DNA of 64,000 nt from JAGRCP01 sp942490705 (GTDB lineage: Bacteria > Chloroflexota > Anaerolineae > Caldilineales > Caldilineaceae): NCBI GenBank assembly GCA_942490705.1, contig CALNXY010000014.1, positions 1-64,000 on the forward strand, written 5' to 3'. Shown here piece after piece: positions 49,412 through 58,445 of this stretch; the first letter of the stretch is position 1, and every line of letters starts with the position of its first letter. A program made the position numbers and the translations under genes. The notes under the pieces were generated by a model. The model saw nothing but the letters and a program-made list of their open reading frames with translations. It was not told the DNA's origin and made no database searches.

Positions 49412-51661
49412 TCACCCCGCCCGGTTGCGCAAATAGCCCAGCACGGCGGGCATGGCTTGCACGTAACTCTGGTAGAGCGCGGGCGCAACCGCATAATCCC
49501 ACGCCCCGATATGGGGCTGCAACTCAGCGCCAAAGCCTTGCTTGAAGCGCCAGACGCCTTGCATGGCGTCGTCCTCATCGCTGATGTCGGTAGGTGCGCC
49601 CCACCAGTCGTAGACGGTGCAACCGCGCTGCTTCGACCAGCGCATGGCCTCCCACTGGAGCAGGTAATTGGGCATGTCGCGCCGGCGCCGCTCGCTGGAC
49701 GCGCCGTAGAAATACCAGCTGCGGTCGCCGTAGCGCATGAGAAAGAGGCCGGCCACGGGCGCGGCTTCGTCCGGATGCTCGGCCAGCAGCAGCGCGCCCC
49801 CCGCGGGATTGGCTTCGGCCATTTCAGCTTCCAGATAGGTCGTCCAGGTTGTGCGATAGTAGTCAAAGGGTCGCGTCAGAAAGCCGTCCCGTTCGCCTGT
49901 TTCCACATAGAGATCGTAGAAGGCCGGCAGATCTTCCAGACCGCCGAGGCGCACGCTGATCCCGCGGCGGTCGGCCAGACGAATGTTGTAGCGCCACTTG
50001 CTCTTCATGCCGGCCAGCAACTCGTCTTCAGACAGGGTCAAGTCGGAGTAGGCCGTATTCTTGAACTGAATCTGCTCGGGGCTGTAGCGCCAGCCGCGCC
50101 GGAAGAGCGTGTGGATCAGGCTACGTCCCAGGCTGGTATCCTCGCGCACGTCAGGATCAATCTTCACAAAGAGGCAGCCGCGCGCATGGGCGTGGGCCTC
50201 TATCTGCGTGAGCGTACGCTCAACTCTGGCCGGATCGCTCCAGTCGATGACGGGACCCTTGGGCACGTACGCCACGCGCAGCGGCGCCTGGTCCACCGGC
50301 TGACGACAGAGAAATTGAAGTGCGGCTTCGGGCTCGGCCTTGGCGCCCGGCAGCATCAGTCGCTCCGCCTGCCAGCCGGCCTGGGCTTTGACTTCGCCCC
50401 ACTCCCACGATTGCAGTACGTGTGGATCGGGCAGGGTAGCCAGCAGTTGCTGCCACTGCTTTGGCGTGGCAACCGGGCGCAGCAAGGAACCACGCGCTCG
50501 CGCTCTCCTGCTGACGGCGGACAGGGTTGCCTGGACTGGTTCGAACCCACGCAGGCGAGCCGGTTGTTCGCGCAGGGTGAGGCCGAGTTGGTAAGCGCGG
50601 AAGCCGGCAGTTTGCAGCGGCTTATCCCAGGCGCCGACATAGCGCACCACCTCGCCGCCAAAGCCCTGCTTGAAGCGGTAGACGCCCCACAGGCCCTCTG
50701 CCGGCAGCTGGGTCAGATCGACCGGGAGTTGATCCGGCTGAACGCCGACGTCTCCGGCTGCCGTTTGCAGCGATTGGGTAAGCCGGCCAAGTTCGTCGGG
50801 GATGCCCCAGAAGTCATAACAGGTCGCGCCCTGCTCTTTCGCCCACTGCATCGCCGCCCACTGCAGCGCATGATTGGGCATGCGGTTGCGTTCTTGATTG
50901 CTGCTGGCGCCCCAGAGGTACCAGGCCATATTGCCCACGGCAAAGACGGCAATGGAGGCGAGGGGCTGCCCCTCGTGCTCGGCCAGCAGAAAAACGCCAT
51001 GCTGCTTGACCAACAACTCATACGCGGCTGCGTAGTAGTCGGCCCCGTGAACGTCAAAGCCATCGCGTTCACCGGTCACGCTCATGAGTTCATTGAAGGA
51101 GGCCAGTTCGTCCGCGCCAAGTGCGCGCACGGTCACCTCTTTGCGCTCGGCCAGGCGCACGTTATAGCGCCACTTGCTCTTCATGCGCAGGAGCAGTTCA
51201 TCTGCGCCGCCGGTGAGATTGAAGAGAATTGTACTGGGCGGCTGCACCGTCTGCGCGCTCGGACGAAAGCCAAGCTCGAGCATGCGTTGGCGATTTGGCG
51301 GCGTGTCGAAAAGCTCGGGCTCCAGCTTGAGCACGGCCGCGCCCCGCACGCGGCTCCTCGCCTCGATTTCGATCAGCAATTGCCGCGTCAGGATGGCGTT
51401 GTCCCAGTCGGTCAGGGGGCCACGCGGCACATAGGCGATGGTCAAGCCGGCAACGCGACGAAAGAGCACCTCCGCGCCGGCCTGCACCGTGCCGGCGCCA
51501 TCGACGAGCGTGACTCGCTCGGCCTCCCAACCAAAACGCGCCTTGAGCGCGGCCCAGCCGCTCGTCTGCAAGATATGGGGATCGGGATGGGCCTCAACAA
51601 ACGCATCCCAGACAGCGTCCGAAACGGCCTGGGGCCTCAGCATTGCACCGTTGTTTGACAT
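49412..51661 (-). CDS. Tandem FemAB-type peptidoglycan bridge-forming protein
   Basis: 749 residues from the ATG at 51661 (MSNNGAML); a longer start is possible. It holds two FemAB/GNAT-like modules (about 1-350 and 390-749), each with the same blocks: MKSKWRYNVRLAERK and MKSKWRYNIRLADRR, TGERDGF twice, MPNHALQWAAMQWAKEQG and MPNYLLQWEAMRWSKQRG, and QSWEWGEVKAQAGW-type starts. FemAB proteins use aminoacyl-tRNA to add amino acids to lipid II side chains; a double-length one may do two additions or act as an internal dimer. It is cytoplasmic. A 774-codon open frame on the opposite strand is a GC-codon shadow. Confidence 0.9.
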   Translation of the reverse strand: MSNNGAMLRPQAVSDAVWDAFVEAHPDPHILQTSGWAALKARFGWEAERVTLVDGAGTVQAGAEVLFRRVAGLTIAYVPRGPLTDWDNAILTRQLLIEIEARSRVRGAAVLKLEPELFDTPPNRQRMLELGFRPSAQTVQPPSTILFNLTGGADELLLRMKSKWRYNVRLAERKEVTVRALGADELASFNELMSVTGERDGFDVHGADYYAAAYELLVKQHGVFLLAEHEGQPLASIAVFAVGNMAWYLWGASSNQERNRMPNHALQWAAMQWAKEQGATCYDFWGIPDELGRLTQSLQTAAGDVGVQPDQLPVDLTQLPAEGLWGVYRFKQGFGGEVVRYVGAWDKPLQTAGFRAYQLGLTLREQPARLRGFEPVQATLSAVSRRARARGSLLRPVATPKQWQQLLATLPDPHVLQSWEWGEVKAQAGWQAERLMLPGAKAEPEAALQFLCRQPVDQAPLRVAYVPKGPVIDWSDPARVERTLTQIEAHAHARGCLFVKIDPDVREDTSLGRSLIHTLFRRGWRYSPEQIQFKNTAYSDLTLSEDELLAGMKSKWRYNIRLADRRGISVRLGGLEDLPAFYDLYVETGERDGFLTRPFDYYRTTWTTYLEAEMAEANPAGGALLLAEHPDEAAPVAGLFLMRYGDRSWYFYGASSERRRRDMPNYLLQWEAMRWSKQRGCTVYDWWGAPTDISDEDDAMQGVWRFKQGFGAELQPHIGAWDYAVAPALYQSYVQAMPAVLGYLRNRAG

Positions 51662-51770
51662 GGTCGTCAATGATACCATATGGAAGCGCGGAGTGGGGAG
51701 CGGGGAACGCGAAATATGGCGATTGACTAGCTATGGGCAGGACGAGAATCCGTCACGGAGAGGATGAAGC

Positions 51771-52790
51771 ATGACTCAAAATAGCGATAAAGAAAACGCC
51801 ATGGGACATTTCCCTCGTCTTCCACCCACCCCCGATCAATCCGCAATCCCCACTCCGAACTCACCACTTGTCGAGGCTGTGCCGAACTTCTCCGAGGGTC
51901 GTCGTGCTGACGTCATCGAGGCGTTGGTGGAGGCGATTGCGGCGCCGGGCGTGCGCGTGCTGCATGTGACCAGCGATTGGGACCACAACCGCAGCGTGAT
52001 CACCGTAGCCGGCGCGCCGGATGCGGTCTGCACGGGGCTGTTCCGGGCAGTTGCGGTGGCGGCAGAACAGATCGATCTGACTAAACAAGAGGGCGTCCAT
52101 CCCCGACTGGGTGCGACCGATGTGGTGCCGCTTGTGCCCCTTGAAGCGATCACGCTGGCTGAGTGTGCGACGTTGGCAACGCGCCTGGGCCAGCGCATTG
52201 GCGAAGAACTGGGGCTTCCGGTCTATCTCTACGAGGCGGCAGCCACCCGCCCGGAACGACGCAATCTGGCCGATGTGCGGCGAGGGGAGTACGAAGGGCT
52301 GCTGGCAAGCATCCAAACGCCGGAGCGTATGCCTGACTTTGGCCCGGCGAAGCTGGGCCCGGCCGGCGCTGTAATCGTCGGGGCGCGGTCGTTGCTGATC
52401 GCCTACAATTTTTTTCTGCAGAGCGATGAGGTGGCCATTGCCCAGGCGATTGCCCGCAAGATTCGAGCCAGCAGCGGCGGCCTGCCCGGCGTCAAGGCGC
52501 TTGGCCTCCTCGTCGATGGCCAGGCGCAGGTCAGCATGAATCTGGTCGACTTCACCCGGACGCCCCTCCACGTTGTCACCGAGACGGTGCGGCGACTAGC
52601 GCTGGAACACGGGACCGAAGTCGACCGGGCCGAACTCATTGGCCTCGTCCCCCAACAGGCCGTTGTGGAAGCGGCTGCATACTATCTGGGGCTGCCGGAA
52701 TTGTCACCCGCTCGCGTGCTGGAATGGACCATGGCGGAAAAGGATCGTGAGAGCCGTTGGCAGTCATGGCTGATAGCGGGAGACACGTGA
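51771..52790 (+). CDS. Glutamate formimidoyltransferase
   Basis: 339 residues. GAGAGG precedes the ATG at 51771, but the first ~30 residues are not family-like, and typical members start at PLVEAVPNFSEGRR (residue 32 on). Clear blocks: VLHVTSDWDHNRSVITVAG with the active His, HPRLGATDVVPLVPLE, PVYLYEAAATRPERRNLADV, GPAGAVIVGARSLLIAYNFF and QVSMNLVDFTRTPL. The enzyme moves a formimino group from formiminoglutamate to tetrahydrofolate in histidine breakdown. Only the transferase is here; the cyclodeaminase domain is absent. It precedes a glycosyltransferase on the same strand with a promoter between, so the link is probably incidental. Confidence 0.93.
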   Translation: MTQNSDKENAMGHFPRLPPTPDQSAIPTPNSPLVEAVPNFSEGRRADVIEALVEAIAAPGVRVLHVTSDWDHNRSVITVAGAPDAVCTGLFRAVAVAAEQIDLTKQEGVHPRLGATDVVPLVPLEAITLAECATLATRLGQRIGEELGLPVYLYEAAATRPERRNLADVRRGEYEGLLASIQTPERMPDFGPAKLGPAGAVIVGARSLLIAYNFFLQSDEVAIAQAIARKIRASSGGLPGVKALGLLVDGQAQVSMNLVDFTRTPLHVVTETVRRLALEHGTEVDRAELIGLVPQQAVVEAAAYYLGLPELSPARVLEWTMAEKDRESRWQSWLIAGDT

Positions 52791-52869
52791 TTGGAGCAAC
52801 CGGGCATTTCATAACCGCCAGAGGCGCCAATGCAGCCGTCGAGCGCTCACTTCCATTTTCTCCTCTGCT

Positions 52870-52898
52870 TTGCCCAGCCGTTTGGCCTATGCTAAAAT
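52870..52898 (+). promoter_or_regulatory. Promoter of the glycosyltransferase gene
   Basis: TTGCCC (52870-52875), a 17-base spacer and TAAAAT (52893-52898). The transcription start would be near 52905, before the candidate starts at 52910 and 52934. Confidence 0.5.
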
Positions 52899-52933
52899 CA
52901 CCGTCGCTTATGCAGACTGACATTGGGGCTGAC

Positions 52934-53968
52934 ATGGTGGACATGATGCCTGTTGCAGACGAGAAGGTCCGGGCTGAACGTCCGGCGCAGCAGGCGCTCG
53001 ATCTGGCAATTGTAATCCTGAATTACAATACGTGCGAGCTGTTGCGCGACTGCCTGACATCCGTCTTTGCCGGCCAGGAGTCAATCAAGTTTCGAGTTTG
53101 CGTCGTCGACAACGCCAGCGCAGATGGCAGTGCTGACATGGTACGCAAGGAATTTCCCCGGGCGCACCTGATCGCCAACTCGACAAATATCGGCTTCAGC
53201 GCAGGCAACAACATGGGCCTGCGCTGGTTTGGCTTTACGGATCGGGCCGACGGTGTGATCGATCCGGTTCAGCCACGCTATGCACTCTTGCTGAACCCGG
53301 ACACGCTGGTGCCGCCGCAAACGTTTGGCCGCATGGTTGCGTTCATGGACGCGCAGCCGCAGATCGGCGTAGCCGGTCCCCGCTTGCGCCGCCCAGACGG
53401 CTCGCTGGACCTGGCGTGCCGGCGCAGCTTTCCCACGCCGGAGGTAAGCTTCTATCGCATGACAGGCTTGAGCCGGCTCTTCCCCAACAGCCGGCGCTTC
53501 AATGCGTACAATCTGAACTATCTGCCCGAGGATACGGTTCATGCGGTTGATTCGGTGGTGGGCGCCTACATGCAGGTGCGACGCGAGGCCATTGCCGATG
53601 CCGGCCTGCTCGACGATACCTTTTTCATGTATGGCGAAGATTTAGATTGGGCCAAGCGCATCAAGGATGCTGGGTGGGAAGTCTGGTACAATGGAGAAGT
53701 GGAAGTAACGCATGTCAAAGAAGCGGCCAGCAGCCAGAGCGCCAAGGCGCGCATTGACTTCTATGAGGCCATGTGGATCTTTTATCGCAAACACTATCAG
53801 GCTCAAACGCCGTGGTTGCTCGACAAGTTGATTATGGGCGGCGTGGTCGGTAAAGGCATGACGGATGTGGGCAAGCACCTCTGGCGCTTCTGTCGCCGCC
53901 GCGACGGTCAGGTCCGCTCCTCTACGCCGACGGCCCTGGTGCAACCGCCAGAGAGTCAGGCGGAATAG
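52934..53968 (+). CDS. Family 2 glycosyltransferase (rhamnosyltransferase-like)
   Basis: 344 residues from the ATG at 52934, which has GGGG 6-9 bases upstream; ATGs at 52910 and 52889 are alternatives. The GT-A fold is clear: LAIVILNYNTCELLRDCL, VCVVDNASADGSADMV, IANSTNIGFSAGNNMGL and ALLLNPDTLVPP with the DxD-like Asp. The acceptor side has VVGAYMQVRREAI and FFMYGEDLDWAKRIKDAGW, the typical ED motif of the rhamnosyl/WbbL group. It should transfer a sugar from a nucleotide donor to a growing polysaccharide at the membrane. The polyprenyl transferase gene 27 bases downstream points to exopolysaccharide synthesis. Confidence 0.9.
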   Translation: MVDMMPVADEKVRAERPAQQALDLAIVILNYNTCELLRDCLTSVFAGQESIKFRVCVVDNASADGSADMVRKEFPRAHLIANSTNIGFSAGNNMGLRWFGFTDRADGVIDPVQPRYALLLNPDTLVPPQTFGRMVAFMDAQPQIGVAGPRLRRPDGSLDLACRRSFPTPEVSFYRMTGLSRLFPNSRRFNAYNLNYLPEDTVHAVDSVVGAYMQVRREAIADAGLLDDTFFMYGEDLDWAKRIKDAGWEVWYNGEVEVTHVKEAASSQSAKARIDFYEAMWIFYRKHYQAQTPWLLDKLIMGGVVGKGMTDVGKHLWRFCRRRDGQVRSSTPTALVQPPESQAE

Positions 53969-53995
53969 AGTTACGTTGGGACGAATTCTCGCACT

Positions 53996-55453
53996 ATGCA
54001 GCAGACGATAAGCGACGTACAACCACCCGAAGAATATGGCGCCCGGCGCTCAAGACCGATGCTGATGAAGCGCACGCAGCTCGTCTTCGTCATTGCTTTG
54101 GTCTGCTTGGATATCGCCGCGGTCTGGGCGGGCTATTATAGTGCGTACCTCATGCTGCAACGCAATCCAGAGATCATTATCGGCTCCTTTCTGGAGTTCT
54201 GGCCCCTGCCCGCCGTCAATACAGTCGTGTTGCTGGGCATTTTCTTTTCACGCGGCATGTATCAGCGGCGCCGCACGCTGGGTCACCTGGACGAAACCTT
54301 CCAGATCATCCTGCTGCAGACAATTTCCGTGCTCTTTACGGTGGCGATCATCACGTTGGTCTTCCCCGACCTCAGGTATCATCGTTCGCTGCTGGTCCTG
54401 GGCTGGTTGTTTAGCATCTTCTTCCTCACCCTGCTGCGCATGGTGCACGCGCAAGTCCAATGGCAGGCGCAGGCACGCGGCATCGGCGACGACCGCGTGC
54501 TCGTCGTCGGCGCCGGTGAAATCGGTCAGATGCTGCTCACCAAGATCACGCTCAACCCAAAGATGGGCTATCAGGTCGTCGGCGTTGTGGGCAAGGGCGA
54601 CCTGCCGACCGAAAATTTCAGTTTCCCCGTACTGGGTTCACTCGCCGATATTCCGTGGATCATTGAGCGCTATGATGTCGACGATGTAATCATCGGCCTG
54701 CCGGAGAGTAGTCAGCAGGAATTGGTCAACATCATTAGCCTCTGCGAGCGCGAAAAGGTCGGCATCCGCGTCTTCCCCGACGTGTTTCAGATCATGGCCA
54801 CCGAAGTCAGCATTGGCGACCTGGGCGGCATGCCGCTGCTCAATATTCGCGACGTCGCCCTGCAAGGCTGGAAGCTGACCCTCAAGCGCGGCATGGACAT
54901 CATCGTCAGCGGCATCGGGCTGGTTGCAGTGAGCCCGTTTATGTTGATGACCGCAATTCTGATTAAGCTGGACAGCCCCGGTCCTGTCTTCTATGTTCAA
55001 GAGCGGATGGGGCTTGACGCCCGTCCCTTCAAGATGATCAAGTTTCGCTCCATGCGACCCGACGCCGAGACCGAGGGACCCGGCTGGACGACGGAAGATG
55101 ATCCCCGCCGCACGAAACTGGGCAGCATGATGCGCCGTTTCAATATTGACGAGCTGCCTCAGCTGATCAATGTCTTTATCGGCGACATGAGCCTGGTGGG
55201 GCCGCGGCCGGAGCGACCGATCTACGTGGAGCAGTTCCGCGTCTATATTCCGCGCTACATGGATCGCCACCGCGAAAAAGCCGGCATCACCGGCTGGGCG
55301 CAGGTAAATGGTCTGCGCGGCGACACGTCGATTGCCGAGCGAACCAAATATGATCTCTGGTACATCGAGAATTGGTCGTTGGCATTAGACTTCAAGATTA
55401 TCCTGCAGACGGTCATCCAGACGATTTTGGGGACCAATCAGAACGCCTATTAG
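53996..55453 (+). CDS. Polyprenyl glycosylphosphotransferase (initiating sugar transferase)
   Basis: 485 residues. Four N-terminal membrane helices (~28-130) precede a CoA-binding-like Rossmann domain (~155-270: VLVVGAGEIGQMLLTK). The C-terminal catalytic domain is the bacterial sugar transferase type: KRGMDIIVSGIGLVAVSPFM, KLDSPGPVFYVQERMG, FKMIKFRSM, FNIDELPQLINVFIGDMSLV, GPRPERP and TGWAQVNGLRG. Such enzymes (WbaP/CpsE type) put the first sugar phosphate on undecaprenyl phosphate. With the GT2 gene upstream this forms a small exopolysaccharide locus. HrcA follows 11 bases after the stop, so read-through to the stress operon is possible. Confidence 0.93.
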   Translation: MQQTISDVQPPEEYGARRSRPMLMKRTQLVFVIALVCLDIAAVWAGYYSAYLMLQRNPEIIIGSFLEFWPLPAVNTVVLLGIFFSRGMYQRRRTLGHLDETFQIILLQTISVLFTVAIITLVFPDLRYHRSLLVLGWLFSIFFLTLLRMVHAQVQWQAQARGIGDDRVLVVGAGEIGQMLLTKITLNPKMGYQVVGVVGKGDLPTENFSFPVLGSLADIPWIIERYDVDDVIIGLPESSQQELVNIISLCEREKVGIRVFPDVFQIMATEVSIGDLGGMPLLNIRDVALQGWKLTLKRGMDIIVSGIGLVAVSPFMLMTAILIKLDSPGPVFYVQERMGLDARPFKMIKFRSMRPDAETEGPGWTTEDDPRRTKLGSMMRRFNIDELPQLINVFIGDMSLVGPRPERPIYVEQFRVYIPRYMDRHREKAGITGWAQVNGLRGDTSIAERTKYDLWYIENWSLALDFKIILQTVIQTILGTNQNAY

Positions 55454-55464
55454 GCAGCTTCACT

Positions 55465-56571
55465 ATGACTGAACTCTATCAACCCAATGACTTGCTCCAT
55501 GACCCGGTAGCTGTTCGCCGGCGCCGGGTGTTGAGCATTGTCATTCAGGAGTACACCCAAACAGCCCAACCGGTGGGTGGGGCGACCATTGCAAAAAAGT
55601 ACGCGCTGGGCGTGAGCTCTGCCACGATTCGCAACGATCTGGCAGCGCTGGAGAAGGAGGGGCTGCTGACTCATCCTCACACGAGTGCAGGTCGCGTGCC
55701 CACCGACGCCGGCTATCGCTACTTCGTGCAACACCTGCTGGCCCATCCCAAAGCCGAACTATCGGTGCAGGAGCGCCAGGATATCCGCGGCGAATTTGGC
55801 CAGGCCCGGGAAGAGCTCGATCAGTGGCTGCGCGTGAGTACCGCTATCCTTGCCCGCACCTCCCACGGAGCTGCACTGGCGACGGCGCCGCGGGCGACCC
55901 GCAGCCGCTTCAAGCATCTGGAACTCGTGGGCATCCACGATACCAAGGTGCTACTGGTGCTTGTGTTGCAGGAAGGAACCGTACGCCAACAGCTGCTCGA
56001 CTTGGACCAGCCGATCGGGCAGAGCGATCTGAGCGCGATCAGCAATGAACTCAATGCCAAGCTGCAAGGGCTGAGCGCAGACGAAATCAATTCTCTTGGC
56101 GGTCTCGTTCACCAGCACGATGATACGGCGCTTCTGCGCGAACAGGTCTTCCTGCTCACAGGCGAGATCATGGGGCGAATCGATCACGATGGCGGCGGTC
56201 AGATCTACCGCGACGGCCTCACGCACATCCTTGATGCGCCCGAGTTTTCTGCTGGCGAGAGCGCGCATAAAAGCGTGCATAAGATCGTGCGCGTCTTCGA
56301 GCAGCACGTGCTGCTCGAAGCCATTCTGGACGAGTATCGCGCCGTCGGGGGTGTCCAAGTCGTCATCAATGGCGAGGGGCGCTTCCGCGAGTTGGAGGAT
56401 GTCAGCCTCGTATTGGGCAGCTACGGGGTTAGCGAGCAGGCGACGGGCATCCTCGGCGTTATCGGCCCGCTGCGTATGTCCTACGGGCGCAGCATTGGCG
56501 CCGTGCGCTTTGTGGCCGCTCTACTGAGCGAAAAGATCGAGGACATGTACGGCTATCAGGCCAAACTGTAA
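55465..56571 (+). CDS. hrcA: Heat-inducible transcription repressor HrcA
   Basis: 368 residues from the ATG at 55465. N-terminal winged helix: RRRRVLSIVIQEYTQTAQPV, ATIAKKYALGVSSATIRNDL, AALEKEGLLTHPHTSAGRVP and TDAGYRYFV, all typical HrcA. The GAF-like dimerisation and insert domains follow, with GEGRFRELEDVSLVLGSYGV and IGPLRMSYGRSIGAVRFV near the end. HrcA binds the CIRCE inverted repeat (TTAGCACTC-N9-GAGTGCTAA) upstream of chaperone operons; no CIRCE is visible in the 11-base gap before the gene or inside the window. grpE follows after 24 bases. Confidence 0.96.
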   Translation: MTELYQPNDLLHDPVAVRRRRVLSIVIQEYTQTAQPVGGATIAKKYALGVSSATIRNDLAALEKEGLLTHPHTSAGRVPTDAGYRYFVQHLLAHPKAELSVQERQDIRGEFGQAREELDQWLRVSTAILARTSHGAALATAPRATRSRFKHLELVGIHDTKVLLVLVLQEGTVRQQLLDLDQPIGQSDLSAISNELNAKLQGLSADEINSLGGLVHQHDDTALLREQVFLLTGEIMGRIDHDGGGQIYRDGLTHILDAPEFSAGESAHKSVHKIVRVFEQHVLLEAILDEYRAVGGVQVVINGEGRFRELEDVSLVLGSYGVSEQATGILGVIGPLRMSYGRSIGAVRFVAALLSEKIEDMYGYQAKL

Positions 56572-56595
56572 CACGCAATCAAGGCGGAAGATGAG

Positions 56596-57309
56596 ATGAG
56601 CAGCGAAGAAAAGAACGAATTCGACGGCGAAGTCATGCAGGAAGAGTTTATTGAGCCGCTAGACGACGATGGAGCTGAACCGGTTATCGATCATGCTGAT
56701 GACGACGACGAAATCGTGGTCGACGCCATTCCGGTGACCGCGGATGACGGGACAGCGGCCGCAGGGGGTGAAGATGTCGTCGTCATCGAAACGCTTGATG
56801 AAGCGATCGCCGATGAGCTTGAAACGATTGACCTAGAGGCCAAAATCGCACAGCTCGAAGAAGAGCTGGCAGCGGCCCGGGCCGAAGCGGCTGCGAACCT
56901 GGATCAGATGAAACGGGTTGCAGCCGAATTCCAGAACAGCAAGCGCCGCCAGGAAAAGCAACTGGCAGACGCCATTGACCGCGCCAGTGAACACGTCGTG
57001 CGCAGTCTCCTGCCCGTGCTCGATGGCTTTGATCTCGCCTTCCAAAATGCGCCGGCAGATCTGGGCGACGAAGATGCGGCCTGGATCGACGGCTTCCAGC
57101 AGATCCGGAAGACATTGCTCGATCTGTTAGCCAGCCAGGGCGTTGAGCCCGTTCCGGCGCAAGGGGAATTTGACCCGAATATGCATGAAGCGATTTCGAG
57201 TGAACCGAGCGACGAAGTAGAAAGCGGCCATATCATCGAAACCTTGCGCGGCGGCTACACGCACAAAGGGCAGACCTTGCGTCCGGCCCTGGTGCGCGTG
57301 GCCATGTAG
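56596..57309 (+). CDS. grpE: Nucleotide exchange factor GrpE
   Basis: 237 residues; AAGGCGGAAG precedes the ATG at 56596. A long acidic N-terminus (~1-75) and a coiled coil (LEAKIAQLEEELAAARAEAA) are normal for GrpE. The globular part has KRVAAEFQNSKRRQEKQLAD, LLPVLDGFDLAFQNAP, IRKTLLDLLASQGVEPVPAQ, FDPNMHEAISSEPSDEVESG and GGYTHKGQTLRPALVRVAM. GrpE releases ADP from DnaK in the cytoplasm. It pairs with hrcA as in many bacteria, but dnaK and dnaJ do not follow; a GNAT gene comes next. Confidence 0.96.
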   Translation: MSSEEKNEFDGEVMQEEFIEPLDDDGAEPVIDHADDDDEIVVDAIPVTADDGTAAAGGEDVVVIETLDEAIADELETIDLEAKIAQLEEELAAARAEAAANLDQMKRVAAEFQNSKRRQEKQLADAIDRASEHVVRSLLPVLDGFDLAFQNAPADLGDEDAAWIDGFQQIRKTLLDLLASQGVEPVPAQGEFDPNMHEAISSEPSDEVESGHIIETLRGGYTHKGQTLRPALVRVAM

Positions 57310-57336
57310 ACAGGCGCATCGATTCGGGCAATCACC

Positions 57337-58368
57337 ATGACGGCCATCGAAGCCCCAGGCGGGCGGGTGCAAAATCGAATAGAAAGCGGCATTCGCCCCT
57401 TTGATATCGCCACGGACTTGCGGCCGGTAGCCGATCTGATTGCGGAGGCCTTTGCCGCCGAGTTGGATCCACGTGGATCGGCTGCGCTGCGCGAGATGCG
57501 CATGATGAGCAACATGGGCGGCCTGCTCAAGGTGCTCAACCGCACAACGGGCGAATTTCGCGACCTGCTCAAAGGCTTCGTCTGGATCGAAGATGGACGC
57601 GTCGTCGGCAACGTGACGGTTCAACGGGCCGACCGCTTTGGCAACCGCTGGCAGATCGCCAATGTTGCGGTTGCGCCGGCCTATCGGGGCCGGGGCATTG
57701 CCAATCGGCTCATGGACGCGGCCCTGGAGCGCATCGAAGCATCAGGCGCGAAATGGGCCGTTCTCCAAGTCTACGAGGCCAATGACCCGGCACGCCACAT
57801 TTACGAGCGCCTGGACTTTGAATACATGGGCGGGACGGCGGATCTACGCCTGCCCCGCGTGCCGGCGCTGCCGCCGGAAGAGGGCAAGCCAAGTGCGCCC
57901 CACATCGCTAATTTCCATAGCTTTTCGGCCAGCCAGGGACCGGAACTCTATGAGCTGGCCAATCGCCAGCTGAACAGCCAGAGCCAGTGGTGGCGGCCCT
58001 TGCGCCGGAGCGAATTCCACGTTCCCTTTGAAACGCAAGTGGGGGAATGGTTTTGGCGCAAGAGCGGACGGCGCGATGTCTTCCGTCGCTGCATCCGCGT
58101 TTCGCCCCGCTTTGAAGCGGCGCTGATCCTGACGGCGCAGCGTTGGAATGGCGAACATGAGCTAAAGCTCTGGGTAAGACCCGAGCACTACGGCGAGTAT
58201 GAGGACGCGTTCTTCGAGTGGGTGACGGCCACCCTCTACGACTATCCGCGCCTGCCCGTCACGCTCGCGCTGCCAACCAGCCACGCTTCCGGGTTAGAGG
58301 CCGCTCGCCGGCACGGATTCGAGCCAACGCGCACGCTGCTTACCATGCGCCGCGAGATGAAGGCGTGA
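57337..58368 (+). CDS. GNAT family N-acetyltransferase
   Basis: 343 residues, starting 27 bases after grpE. The acetyl-CoA motif is IANVAVAPAYRGRGIANRLM (~108-127), with R/QxxGxG/A. DLLKGFVWIEDGRVVGNVTV is the first strand and VYEANDPARHIYERLDFEYM the following helix and strand. The C-terminal half (~190-343) has WWRPLRRSEFHVPF, RRCIRVSPRFEAALI and a GFEPTRTLLTMRREM ending, perhaps a second, degenerate GNAT-like domain. The substrate is unknown. Confidence 0.9.
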   Translation: MTAIEAPGGRVQNRIESGIRPFDIATDLRPVADLIAEAFAAELDPRGSAALREMRMMSNMGGLLKVLNRTTGEFRDLLKGFVWIEDGRVVGNVTVQRADRFGNRWQIANVAVAPAYRGRGIANRLMDAALERIEASGAKWAVLQVYEANDPARHIYERLDFEYMGGTADLRLPRVPALPPEEGKPSAPHIANFHSFSASQGPELYELANRQLNSQSQWWRPLRRSEFHVPFETQVGEWFWRKSGRRDVFRRCIRVSPRFEAALILTAQRWNGEHELKLWVRPEHYGEYEDAFFEWVTATLYDYPRLPVTLALPTSHASGLEAARRHGFEPTRTLLTMRREMKA

Positions 58369-58445
58369 TGCTTGCCGCCGAACGTTACCGACAGATGATG
58401 CTTGCCGCACGTCTCGCCGTTCCCCAACCCACTAGTTGATCACCC

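Noticed and set aside
50535..50552. GGTTCGAACCC, resembling a tRNA T-loop
   Set aside because: It is inside the FemAB gene, with no cloverleaf around it.
49334..51658. 774-codon open frame on the plus strand, opposite the FemAB gene
   Set aside because: It mirrors the FemAB coding frame in high-GC sequence; there is no ribosome site or family feature, while the minus-strand protein is fully recognisable.
55454..55464. Possible CIRCE operator before hrcA
   Set aside because: The gap has 11 bases and no TTAGCACTC/GAGTGCTAA arms are found nearby.
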